14,975 nucleotides of DNA. It comes from SURF-32 sp964648365 (GTDB taxonomy: Bacteria; Planctomycetota; Phycisphaerae; UBA1845). Location of the stretch: assembly GCA_964648365.1 (NCBI GenBank), contig CAZYLK010000158.1, positions 1 through 14,975 on the forward strand. The letters are read 5' to 3'. The notes under the pieces are model-generated. The model did no database searches and was not told the DNA's origin. It saw nothing but the letters and a program-made list of their open reading frames with translations. This document shows positions 6,664-13,813 of the stretch, piece after piece. Position 1 is the first letter of the stretch, and each line of letters begins with the position of its first letter. The position numbers and the translations under genes were made by a program.

Positions 6664-8013
6664 TCATTTCCCGGCCTGCCGCATTTCTTCGGTAAGACTC
6701 ACCACATTGAGAATCAGCATCCGCTGCGGCAGCGGTCGGCGCAGGATGTCAGGGACGCCGCTCTGCGTGGACAGTAGCGCTTCGTTACGATCCTGCCATG
6801 AACGATCCAGCAGGTTCAAATAGTCCACATGCAGCGTCCAGTCGCCGTGTTCCACGTCGGCGCCCTGCGCCGCCAGCGCCGCACGAAGCTGCTGATCGCT
6901 GATGCGGGCGATCTCGATGGCTTCGCCGGGTTTGACCTCGCGCAGCCGCTCAACGCCGAAGTCCTTGAGGCTGACCGGCGCCGCCGACGCGGGAACGTAG
7001 TAGCGATCCGGCCCGAACGTACCCGCCCAGCGACACGTTGCGAAGGGCAGGCCGTTGCCGAAGTTGGTATTGACCCAGAGCGGAAGGTCATCGGTGCACG
7101 TCAGGCGGGCGATCCAATCGTCGCCGGCGCGCTTCAGCTCCAGCAGCGCCTGCCGCCCGGAGCGGGAGACCGCCTCCGGCGCCGGCTCGGACACGGTGAC
7201 CGTCGCCCCGCGGCCGCGCGCTACCCACACGCCCTGCTGACGCAGCGGCTCGAACAAGTCCTCGCCCGGCCAGGGCGGCTCGTAAACAAAGTCGAGCGTA
7301 TACGCACCGCGGTCGAGAAAGGCGTATCGCCCCCAGCCCTTGTTGATCGCGGGGATCCGCAGCGTCACCGACGCGCCCGGCGCCAGCCGCGAGGTCGGCC
7401 CCCCCCCGAGGCGCGCGTCCACCGCACGCTCCGCCGCGGCGACGCCGCTGACGTCGTCGACGCGCAGCTCGACCGGCTCGCCCGCCGGGTCGGTTACGCG
7501 AAGAAACTCACTGGCGTCAAGAACCAGGCCCAGCCGACGCACGTGGCCGGAAGCGTCGTCGTCGCCGGTCTGGTCGGCGGCGTCCGACGGCGCGAACGGA
7601 ATCACGGCCGCAAAGGCAGAGCGGTTCGTCAGACGCAGCGTCACGTCGAACGGCTCGTCCCAGCGGATTTGCGGGCGCGACACGCCCAGCTCGATCTCCA
7701 CGCCCGTAAAGAGCAGCGCCTCGATCCATTCCGAAACGTGGCGGGCGCGGGTGGCAACTTCGAACGCACGGTCCGCAGCCGCCGACCTCAACGCGGGCAG
7801 CGCCGCAGGCCCGATGGCGACCAGGCGTCGCATCGCGTCGTCGCGCTCCGAAAACTGGGCCGATCCGAGCCGATCAATCCAGGCGCCGATCGTCTCGGGC
7901 GACGGCGCGTCCTGCTGCCGGCCGCACGCCGAGGCGGGAGCGGCGCAGGCGCAAGCCACCAACGCGACGATGCACACACGAAGGACGCAACGGCGATCCG
8001 GTGAGTCCAGCAT
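6664..8013 (-). CDS. Secreted protein of unknown function with HEAT-like N-terminal segment
   Basis: 449 residues from ATG 8013, with GGGGGA seven bases upstream. A signal peptide is visible: basic start, hydrophobic core at about residues 11-28 and small residues before the mature part (APASACG). The cysteine in that stretch lacks a proper lipobox, so secretion seems likelier than lipidation. Residues about 45-95 ('QFSERDDAMRRLVAIGPAALPALRSAA') look like one HEAT-type helix pair. This short segment often precedes other domains in planctomycete secreted proteins. The rest is beta-rich, with two Ig-like or carbohydrate-binding-like parts (about 105-270 and 290-430), the first with a 'FDVTLRLTNRSAFAAVIPF' strand pair typical of such folds. 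No catalytic motif is seen. It is third in the minus-strand cluster, 34 bases after the PhnD-like lipoprotein, so both probably act in the periplasm. Confidence 0.8.
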   Translation of the reverse strand: MLDSPDRRCVLRVCIVALVACACAAPASACGRQQDAPSPETIGAWIDRLGSAQFSERDDAMRRLVAIGPAALPALRSAAADRAFEVATRARHVSEWIEALLFTGVEIELGVSRPQIRWDEPFDVTLRLTNRSAFAAVIPFAPSDAADQTGDDDASGHVRRLGLVLDASEFLRVTDPAGEPVELRVDDVSGVAAAERAVDARLGGGPTSRLAPGASVTLRIPAINKGWGRYAFLDRGAYTLDFVYEPPWPGEDLFEPLRQQGVWVARGRGATVTVSEPAPEAVSRSGRQALLELKRAGDDWIARLTCTDDLPLWVNTNFGNGLPFATCRWAGTFGPDRYYVPASAAPVSLKDFGVERLREVKPGEAIEIARISDQQLRAALAAQGADVEHGDWTLHVDYLNLLDRSWQDRNEALLSTQSGVPDILRRPLPQRMLILNVVSLTEEMRQAGK

Positions 8014-8027
8014 GTGAGATTCCCCCT

Positions 8028-8044
8028 TTCGACGTTCCGTCGAA
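8028..8044. repeat. Perfect hairpin between two operon genes
   Basis: TTCGACG and CGTCGAA form a 7-bp perfect stem with a 3-base loop. On the minus strand it begins three bases after the stop of the lipoprotein gene and ends directly before the GGGGGA ribosome binding site of the next gene. It may partly terminate or stabilise the transcript, or set the relative output of the two genes. A fully terminating role is unlikely without a T-run. Confidence 0.6.
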
Positions 8045-8047
8045 CAC

Positions 8048-9067
8048 TCAGTTCGCGGACGGGTTCACACCGCCCGGGACGCGGAATCGCTCCAGTCCCA
8101 GCGGGGCCAGCGCGCCGGCGTCAGACTCGTGCAACGAGTCGAGCACCTGCTCGACCCGGCGAACCAGCGGCGGCGCCGTCTGCGACGACGTGATAAACCG
8201 CGCGTCGTCGATGGTCTCGACGTAGGCCGCGCGGGCGCGGGCGAGCACGACAAGCTGGTCCCTGCTGACTGTCGCCCCCAGCAGCGCCCACCGGCCGCCG
8301 CGCGCCGGCAGGCTGTCATAGTACGCGCCGTCAATGACGCCGCAGGGCGTCCCGAGGCCGTAGACGATCTCGCGGGCAGCCGCCGCAGAATCCGCATGCC
8401 GCTGCCACGCGCCCGGGATCGGCAGCGCCTCTCGGTGTAGGTCGTCCTGCGACACGCCCCCCTCCTGCAGACATCGGAAGGTGGCGGCGTCGAGGTTCAT
8501 GTCGGTCGGCCAGCCGAAGGCAAAACGCTTGCCCCGCACGTCCAGCAGCGTCCGGACGCCCGAACCCGCGCCGGCCACGATGACGGCCTGTCGTCGTGCG
8601 GGCACCGCGGTGGCGATCAGGCGGCAGTCAGAACCCTGCTCCCGTATGGCCTCGTACCCCGTCCGCGAGGCCAGCGCGAATTGCAGCCGTCCGCTTTCCA
8701 GATGATAGGCAAGTTGATCGACAGTCATCGGCTCGAACTGGACGGGAACATCCAACTCCCGCGTCAGCCGGTGTCCCAGCGCCTCCCAGGGCGGCACGCG
8801 AAACGCCGCGGCCCAGGCAGTCGGATTGAGGATTCCCGACGCCTGCGACTCAACGCCCACGCGCACGGGATCCTGCGTGGGGGCGAACGTTAATTCCAGG
8901 CCGAACGGATTCCAGATCGAAGCGCGATCGGGGCTGGCACTGCACCCCGCAACGGACACGACGACGATCGCCAGCCCCAGCCAGCGTAAGCAGCGAACAC
9001 CGGCGTGACGCTCGCACTGAGCGAAACCTGATGCACCCGGTCGGTGCATGGGGCGACCGTCAGACAT
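8048..9067 (-). CDS. PhnD-like periplasmic substrate-binding lipoprotein
   Basis: 339 residues if started at ATG 9067, which overlaps the stop of the radical SAM gene by eight bases (ATGTCTGA). ATG 9049 (333 residues) is as plausible, and ATG 9115 would overlap too far. After a long N-terminal part comes a membrane segment ending in the lipobox SVAGC, lipid-anchored at Cys 42. The mature part has the shape of the PhnD/phosphonate-binding class of periplasmic binding proteins: 'VRVGV' first strand, 'VQFEPMTVDQLAYHLESGRLQFALAS' lobe, then 'LLDVRGKRFAFGWPTDMN', the typical 'dL+GKrfaFg' hinge part. The usual serine-rich stretch after FG is replaced by PTDMN, so a phosphonate ligand is doubtful. 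No ABC permease or ATPase for it is adjacent. It may be a sensor or an orphan binding protein. Its coupling to the radical SAM gene is notable. Confidence 0.82.
   Translation of the reverse strand: MSDGRPMHRPGASGFAQCERHAGVRCLRWLGLAIVVVSVAGCSASPDRASIWNPFGLELTFAPTQDPVRVGVESQASGILNPTAWAAAFRVPPWEALGHRLTRELDVPVQFEPMTVDQLAYHLESGRLQFALASRTGYEAIREQGSDCRLIATAVPARRQAVIVAGAGSGVRTLLDVRGKRFAFGWPTDMNLDAATFRCLQEGGVSQDDLHREALPIPGAWQRHADSAAAAREIVYGLGTPCGVIDGAYYDSLPARGGRWALLGATVSRDQLVVLARARAAYVETIDDARFITSSQTAPPLVRRVEQVLDSLHESDAGALAPLGLERFRVPGGVNPSAN
9031..9049. repeat. Inverted repeat covering a candidate start codon
   Basis: ATGCACC (9031-9037) and GGTGCAT (9043-9049) form a perfect 7-bp stem with a 5-base loop. 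On the minus strand the left arm begins with the alternative ATG start of the PhnD-like gene. If that start is used, the mRNA hairpin would bury it. This favours either the start at 9067 or translation only by ribosomes arriving from the upstream gene. Confidence 0.5.
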
Positions 9068-10874
9068 CCGCCGTCCGGGGCGACTGAACGCCGATCTTGA
9101 CAAAGACATCGTCATACTGGCGACTCAGATACTCGTCCGGCGCGCCGCCGTGCAGGTGGGCCCAGGGCAGAACCTCGGCCGCGTCGCGCTCACGGTGCGC
9201 ATACCAGTCCGGATCGACGCCGCACTGATCGAACGCGTCCTGCCAGCGCCCGTCGTCGAAACACTCGTCCCAGCCGTCGAAACGGGCGCCGCCCCGCCAG
9301 GCCGCCTCCACCACGTCGGCCAGGCGTCGGTCTCCACGCGCGAAGACCGCCTCAAGCACTGACCGCTCCACCGAGTGCGTCTGCACCAGGACCGACGAGC
9401 GGCGGGACTTCGCGAGCGATCGCAGGCGGTGGCGTACGTCATGAAAATACTCGGCCCGCGGTTGGGCCGCCCACTGAAACGGGGTGTACGGCTTCGGAAC
9501 CAGCCACCCCACCGAGGCCTTCACCCGAGCCGCGTTCCCCGCGACCTCGCGGCGGGCCTCGCTGACCTTCAGGCTCAGATCCCAGATGCCGTCGATATCT
9601 TCGGTCCGCTCCCCCGGGAAACCGGACATGAAATAGAGTTTGACGGATCGCCAACCTGCCTGGTAGGCCTGCCGCACGCCGTCGAGCAGATTACCATCCG
9701 TCACCAGCTTGCGAATGGCGGCCCGCATGTCGTCCTTGGCCGCCTCGACCGCCATCGTCAACCCCGACTTGCGGACGCTGTTCACCATCCAGGGGATGTT
9801 CTGCAACATCTTGTCCACCCGAAGCGACGGGACCGAGATGTTCACTTTGCGCTCGGCAAAGCGGGCGTTTACACGCTCGGCGAGATCGCGCAAGTCGGGG
9901 TAGTCCGCCGTCGAGAGCGACAGCAGGCCCAGTTCGTTCATACCCGTACTGCGCCAGCCTTCCTCAGCCATCTCGAGGATCCGCTCGACGCTGCGCAGAC
10001 CCAGCGGGCGCTTGGTATACCCGGCGTGACAGAATCGACAGCGCTGCGGGCAGCCGCGCATGATCTCGATGGCGAACCGGTCGTGGACCACCTCGCAGAA
10101 CGGCACGATAGGTCGCACCGGGAAGGGCGCGTTCTCGAAATCGAGCGTCGGGCAGCGCTCGATGACCGACGGCAACTCGGCGTCGCGGCGCGTGACCGAA
10201 CGAATCGTGCCGTCGTCGCAGTAGGACACATCGTAGAGGTTCGGCGCGTACGCCCAGGGGAACCGCCGCGCAATCTCGCGGATCATGTCGCGCCGACGCA
10301 CGCCGGCCTGCTTCATCTCCTTATACGCAGCCAGGATGGCGGCCATCGAGTCTTCGCCATCGCCGAGAACCACCAGATCCAGAAACGGCGCCATCGGCTC
10401 CGGGTTGTCCGCCTGCGGCCCGCCGGCCACGACCAGCGGATGGGAGTCGTCCCGCTCACCCGCGCGCAGCGGAATCCCCGCCAGGTCGAGCAGCGTCAAG
10501 ACGTTGGTGAACGCCATTTCGTACTGGAGCGAGATGGCGAGGATATCGGCCGTCGCTACCGGCTGGCGCGTATCCCAGGTGAACAGCGGGATTTTCCGTT
10601 CCCGCATCCGGGCCTCGGCATCGGTCCAGGGACAGTACACCCGCTCGGCGCAACACCCCGGCGTGCGGTTGGTTAGCCAGTAGATGATCTGGCACCCGAG
10701 ATGGCTCATCCCGATCGTGTAGGTGTCCGGAAAGGCGATCGCGACGCGGACGTCCGCCTTCTGCCAGTCCCCTTCCTGTGCCAGTTGATTTATTTCACCG
10801 CCAATGTACTGGCTCGGCTGCTTCACGAACGGGAGCAGCTCGGCGGACACGCGTTGACGAATGGTAGCGGGCAT
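9060..10874 (-). CDS. B12-type radical SAM protein, TIGR03960-like
   Basis: 604 residues from ATG 10874, with GGGAG seven bases upstream. Residues about 1-190 form the N-terminal region with a cobalamin-binding-like fold ('VAIAFPDTYTIGMSHLGCQ', 'VVAGGPQADNPEPMAPFLDLVVLGDGE'), which lacks the classical DxHxxG cobalamin motif. The radical SAM domain follows with RGCPQRCRFCHAGY: Cys 275, 279 and 282 in CxxxCxxC bind the 4Fe-4S cluster. Later family segments are 'VSVPSLRVD'-like (ISVPSLRVDKM), 'TMAVEAA', 'KLYFMSGFPGE' and a C-terminal 'YLSRQYDD' tail. The radical SAM enzyme family is secure; the substrate is not known. In many bacteria this protein is followed by, or fused to, a DUF2344 protein (TIGR03936); that part is missing here and a lipoprotein gene takes its place. 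It is first of three minus-strand genes and cytoplasmic. Confidence 0.93.
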   Translation of the reverse strand: MPATIRQRVSAELLPFVKQPSQYIGGEINQLAQEGDWQKADVRVAIAFPDTYTIGMSHLGCQIIYWLTNRTPGCCAERVYCPWTDAEARMRERKIPLFTWDTRQPVATADILAISLQYEMAFTNVLTLLDLAGIPLRAGERDDSHPLVVAGGPQADNPEPMAPFLDLVVLGDGEDSMAAILAAYKEMKQAGVRRRDMIREIARRFPWAYAPNLYDVSYCDDGTIRSVTRRDAELPSVIERCPTLDFENAPFPVRPIVPFCEVVHDRFAIEIMRGCPQRCRFCHAGYTKRPLGLRSVERILEMAEEGWRSTGMNELGLLSLSTADYPDLRDLAERVNARFAERKVNISVPSLRVDKMLQNIPWMVNSVRKSGLTMAVEAAKDDMRAAIRKLVTDGNLLDGVRQAYQAGWRSVKLYFMSGFPGERTEDIDGIWDLSLKVSEARREVAGNAARVKASVGWLVPKPYTPFQWAAQPRAEYFHDVRHRLRSLAKSRRSSVLVQTHSVERSVLEAVFARGDRRLADVVEAAWRGGARFDGWDECFDDGRWQDAFDQCGVDPDWYAHRERDAAEVLPWAHLHGGAPDEYLSRQYDDVFVKIGVQSPRTADV

Positions 10875-10890
10875 GCCTCAACTCCCTGCC

Positions 10891-10911
10891 TTATTCGACC
10901 CGAGTGAATAA
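10891..10911. promoter_or_regulatory. Palindrome in the leader of the radical SAM gene
   Basis: TTATTC (10891-10896) and GAATAA (10906-10911) are perfect 6-bp arms around nine bases, in the only AT-rich part of this gap. The minus strand also reads TATTAT across 10909-10914, a possible -10 box, but I find no good -35 partner. An operator overlapping the promoter is possible. Confidence 0.3.
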
Positions 10912-10956
10912 TACACCTGGACAAGTTTCGGGATCGGGATCGAACGATGGCTTCGG

Positions 10957-10983
10957 CCGACGGGCATGGTACCACCGACGGGC
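10957..10983. promoter_or_regulatory. Direct repeats around an 8-bp palindrome, operator-like
   Basis: CCGACGGGC occurs at 10957-10965 and again at 10975-10983, 18 bases apart. Between them is the palindrome TGGTACCA (10967-10974). The array lies in the 253-bp gap between the divergent radical SAM and pseudopilin genes, about 85 bases from the former. It could bind a regulator; chance in GC-rich DNA is a real alternative. The rest of the gap shows only short GC hairpins. Confidence 0.35.
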
Positions 10984-11048
10984 TAGGCGGCAAAACGCCC
11001 CCAGACCGGCCGCCGGGGCGGCAAATGGGGCGAAGTGCCAGTCGGGAC

Positions 11049-11089
11049 TTGTGTTTTGGCGTCAGCCCGATTACGATACCTTGGATAAT
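11049..11089 (+). promoter_or_regulatory. Possible promoter of the pseudopilin operon
   Basis: TTGTGT (11049-11054), 17 bases, TACGAT (11072-11077). A better -10 box, GATAAT at 11084-11089, has no convincing -35. Either would start transcription 30-45 bases before the ATG at 11128. Confidence 0.28.
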
Positions 11090-11127
11090 CCTGTCAGTAG
11101 ATGTCGATCTGGGACTGACGCACTGCG

Positions 11128-11985
11128 ATGTTGGAACGGATGAGACGACATCGGGCCACGAGTCGCGGGGCCTGGCCTCGCGATGGTGCCGCGTTCACGA
11201 TACTTGAGTTGTTGGTGGTGATCACCATCATCGCCATCCTTGTGTCCATCATGCTGCCTTCGCTCAAGAAGGCGATGCTGGACGCCAACTCTGCCGTCTG
11301 CATGCACAACCTGAAAGAGATCGGGCAGGCGCTGCACATCTATCGGATCGAGAATGACGGCTGGCTCCCGGACGTCAACGTGCGCCGCGATCGCGCGGAC
11401 ACGTGGTTCGTGAAGCTCTATCCGCGGATCATGACGGATCTGAACCTGCTCGCCTGCCCGGAAGATCCATTCCGTTATCGGTGGGAGCGGGTCGAAGGGA
11501 AGACGCTGCGCGAGGAGACCGCCGACTACTCCAGCTACGGGTTGAGCAGCTTCATCCTGACGGCGGCCAAGGGTCGGCTGGCCAACATCGATCGCTACAC
11601 GCCCTGGCGCCCGCTGGATACGCTGCTGCTGGCCGACATCGGACCGGACAACAAGTTCCGTTCCCCCAGTCAGCCGCGCAACCTGGTCGAACCGGACCGC
11701 AACGCGAGCCTGCTCTACTGGGACGACGGCGTCGAGCCGTACGACCCGCTCAAACAGGCGCCCTGGCTGACGACGCGGCACTACGACGGCATCAACGTCA
11801 TGACGGTTGGATTCGCGGTGCGCTCGGTCAAGACGATCGACATGCAGCCGAAAGACATCCGGTCCTACTATCCGCAATGCGCCGCGGGCGGATGCACCCT
11901 GTGTTCCGAGCTTCGCACGCCGCACTTCTCGTTTTCGTCGCAGGGTCTGTACTGGTGGACGGGGCCTCTGCCCCGCAAGAAGTGA
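11128..11985 (+). CDS. Type II secretion/type IV pilin-like pseudopilin
   Basis: 285 residues from ATG 11128; ATG 11140 is also possible, and neither has a clear ribosome binding site. The class III signal is plain: a basic leader of 22 residues, then AFTILELLVV with cleavage expected between Ala 22 and Phe 23 and the conserved Glu at mature position +5 (Glu 27). Ala replaces the more usual Gly before the cut, which is common in planctomycetes. The first helix runs to about residue 55. The mature domain is the H-X-DG kind often seen in planctomycete pseudopilins, with 'HNLKEIGQALHIYRIENDGWLPD' after the helix and a 'LYWDDGVEPYDP...TRHYDGINVMTVGFAV' end part. A Cys cluster (CAAGGCTLC, about residues 251-259) lies near the end. 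A prepilin peptidase must act on it but is not in the window. It is the first gene of a plus-strand cluster; its stop shares one base with the next start. Confidence 0.92.
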   Translation: MLERMRRHRATSRGAWPRDGAAFTILELLVVITIIAILVSIMLPSLKKAMLDANSAVCMHNLKEIGQALHIYRIENDGWLPDVNVRRDRADTWFVKLYPRIMTDLNLLACPEDPFRYRWERVEGKTLREETADYSSYGLSSFILTAAKGRLANIDRYTPWRPLDTLLLADIGPDNKFRSPSQPRNLVEPDRNASLLYWDDGVEPYDPLKQAPWLTTRHYDGINVMTVGFAVRSVKTIDMQPKDIRSYYPQCAAGGCTLCSELRTPHFSFSSQGLYWWTGPLPRKK

Positions 11986-12461
11986 TGCCCGGCCGCCCGT
12001 CATCCACGCCCCGGGTCAAGGTCGTCGATCCCAACGACGCGACCCGCAGAGCGGCAACGTACAGCGTCTGCGGCGCGCTGCTCATGGCCGCGCTGGCCTA
12101 CTATGCCTGGCAATACTGGCGCGAGGACAGCGCCCCGAGTTTCGCTGCCCGGCCGCTCGATGAAACGGACGTCCGCTGGCGCTGCCCGAACGGCCACGAC
12201 TTCGAGGCGACCGCCATACCCGGCCCCCACCCCTGCCCGACGTGCGGCGCCGAGGCCGCCGTGCTCCAGATCTACAAGTGCGCCAATCACGGCGCGATTC
12301 CGGTTCTGGGCATCTTCGGGCGAGACGCCACCGGGCGGTTGAGCATCCAGCGCGTGCGCGTCGGAGACGCGCCCTGGCAGCCCGCCGCGCGAACCTACAT
12401 CTGTCCCGCGTGTGGGGAACCGCTCCTCTGGTGGCGCGACCCGGCGCCGTCCGATCAATAG
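11985..12461 (+). CDS. Single-pass membrane protein with two zinc ribbons
   Basis: 158 residues. The ATG at 11985 overlaps the pseudopilin stop by one base (TGATG), which points to coupled translation and fixes the start despite a longer open frame. One membrane segment lies at about residues 26-44. After it come four zinc half-sites: Cys 67/His 71 (CPNGH), Cys 84/Cys 87 (CPTC), Cys 99/His 102 (CANH) and Cys 140/Cys 143 (CPAC), enough for two zinc ribbons. No homologous family of known function comes to mind. The tight link to the pseudopilin suggests a part in its assembly or in a secretion apparatus, but this is inference from position only. Confidence 0.82.
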   Translation: MPGRPSSTPRVKVVDPNDATRRAATYSVCGALLMAALAYYAWQYWREDSAPSFAARPLDETDVRWRCPNGHDFEATAIPGPHPCPTCGAEAAVLQIYKCANHGAIPVLGIFGRDATGRLSIQRVRVGDAPWQPAARTYICPACGEPLLWWRDPAPSDQ

Positions 12462-12503
12462 GCTCGTCCCGCACTCCGCCCCGCGCGACACTCATGCCGC
12501 GGA

Positions 12504-12532
12504 TTGATGCCCCGGCGAAATTCCGGCACAAT
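12504..12532 (+). promoter_or_regulatory. Promoter for a probably leaderless protease mRNA
   Basis: TTGATG (12504-12509) and CACAAT (12527-12532) are 17 bases apart with four of six matches each. Transcription would start about seven bases after the -10 box, which is the A of the ATG at 12539. That start has no ribosome binding site, so a leaderless transcript is consistent with both facts. Confidence 0.45.
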
Positions 12533-12538
12533 CGCCCG

Positions 12539-13717
12539 ATGCCTGCTACGTTGGAACGCCCGATGCCATCCAGCCCCCCTGCCGCCGTTCGCGATCGCCG
12601 TCCGCCGGGGCTGGGCCGCCTGGTGTTGATCTGCCTGATCACGATCGGGATTGTCGTGGGTCTGCGGTCCCAGATGCGGCGCGGCCGCCGCGCCCAGCCG
12701 CCCCCCCAGCAGCGCGCCGTCACGCCTCGCGGAGACCTCTATCCCGAGGAGAAGGCGACCATCGACGTGTTCCGCCGCGCGTCTGGGAGCGTCGTCTACA
12801 TTACCAGCCTCGCGCGGAGCTTCTTCTCGCGCAGCTTCTTCGAGAATACCCCGATGGGAACCGGCTCCGGCTTCTGCTGGGACGCCGACGGGCACATCGT
12901 CACGAACTACCACGTCATCAGCGGCGCCGACAGCGTCGCGGTCGTCCTGCCGGATCGATCGCGCGTGCCGGCGAAGCTGGTCGGCGTCGCGCCGGAGAAG
13001 GATCTTGCGGTCCTCAAGATCGACCCCGGGGATGCGCCTCTGTCGCCGATCCCCATCGGCACCTCCGGCGATTTGCAGGTCGGGCAGCGCGTGCTGGCGA
13101 TCGGCAATCCGTTCGGATTCGACTACACGCTCACGACGGGCGTGGTGAGCGCGCTGGGCCGGGAGATCGACTCGTTCGACGGGCGGACCATTCAGGACGT
13201 GATTCAGACCGACGCGGCCATCAACCCGGGCAACTCCGGGGGGCCGTTGCTCGACAGCGCCGGGCGCCTGATCGGGGTCAACACCCAGATCGCCAGCCCC
13301 TCCGGCGCCAGCGCCGGGATCGGGTTCTCCGTGCCGGTAGACACGGTGAACAAGATCGTCCCGCAGTTGATCCGCTACGGCCGGGTGATCCGGCCGGACC
13401 TGGGTCTTGTGCCCCACTCTGACCTGTTCGCACGGCGGATCGGGATCTTCGAGGGCGTTCTGATCGACGACGTGATCAAGAACGGTGCCGCCGACCGCGC
13501 CGGGTTTGTGGGGACCAGCATCGTCCGCGACGGGCGCTACTATCGCATCGCCCGTCTGGGGGACATCATCGTCAGCGTGGCCGGAACGCCCGTCTCGGAC
13601 CAGAACGCCTACCTTAACGCCCTGGAGCGACACGAGATCGGCGAGACAATCGAGATCGGATACATCCGCGACAATCGGCGAAGCACGGCCTCCGTGACCC
13701 TCGAATCCAGCCGCTGA
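12539..13717 (+). CDS. Membrane-anchored HtrA/DegS-like serine protease with one PDZ domain
   Basis: 392 residues from ATG 12539. Other starts, at 12494 and 12563, change only the cytoplasmic tail; the promoter placement favours 12539. One membrane segment (about 25-42) anchors the protein. The S1C trypsin fold follows with an intact triad: His 125 in TNYHVISGA, Asp 155 in KDLAVLKI and Ser 233 in NPGNSGGPLL. A PDZ domain occupies about residues 295-390, with 'FEGVLIDDVIKNGAADRAG' as its binding-groove part and 'LGDIIVSVAG' after it. One PDZ plus an N-terminal anchor is the DegS layout, whereas DegP has two PDZ domains and a signal peptide. It probably acts in the periplasm, in protein quality control or in stress signalling by cleaving an anti-sigma factor; no such partner is in the window. 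It lies 77 bases after the zinc-ribbon gene, with its own likely promoter. Confidence 0.93.
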   Translation: MPATLERPMPSSPPAAVRDRRPPGLGRLVLICLITIGIVVGLRSQMRRGRRAQPPPQQRAVTPRGDLYPEEKATIDVFRRASGSVVYITSLARSFFSRSFFENTPMGTGSGFCWDADGHIVTNYHVISGADSVAVVLPDRSRVPAKLVGVAPEKDLAVLKIDPGDAPLSPIPIGTSGDLQVGQRVLAIGNPFGFDYTLTTGVVSALGREIDSFDGRTIQDVIQTDAAINPGNSGGPLLDSAGRLIGVNTQIASPSGASAGIGFSVPVDTVNKIVPQLIRYGRVIRPDLGLVPHSDLFARRIGIFEGVLIDDVIKNGAADRAGFVGTSIVRDGRYYRIARLGDIIVSVAGTPVSDQNAYLNALERHEIGETIEIGYIRDNRRSTASVTLESSR

Positions 13718-13746
13718 ACGACGAAGCGCCGAGCCGCGCGCGTCGA

Positions 13747-13775
13747 TTGCAAAATCCACGACGACACGGTATGGT
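13747..13775 (+). promoter_or_regulatory. Promoter of the SPOR-like membrane protein gene
   Basis: TTGCAA (13747-13752), 17 bases, TATGGT (13770-13775); each box matches four of six consensus positions. Start near 13782 leaves a leader of about 32 bases with GGAGG (13801-13805) at the right distance from ATG 13814. This supports that start over the longer frame from 13775. Confidence 0.45.
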
Positions 13776-13813
13776 TGCCGGGCTGTTCTGGTGATCACAG
13801 GGAGGGTTTCGCC

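Noticed and set aside
9375..10676. 433-codon plus-strand frame
   Set aside because: Shadow of the radical SAM gene; His/Arg-rich and without domains.
5691..10874. Reading the MEMO-family and radical SAM genes as one AmmeMemoRadiSam system
   Set aside because: The radical SAM protein has the TIGR03960-type layout with a cobalamin-like N-terminal domain, lies on the other strand and is over 2 kb away. AMMECR1 is absent.
10981..11127. Possible c-di-GMP riboswitch before the pseudopilin gene
   Set aside because: GGCAAAAC and GGCAAATG strings are present, but the rest of the GEMM consensus and its two-helix arrangement could not be matched.
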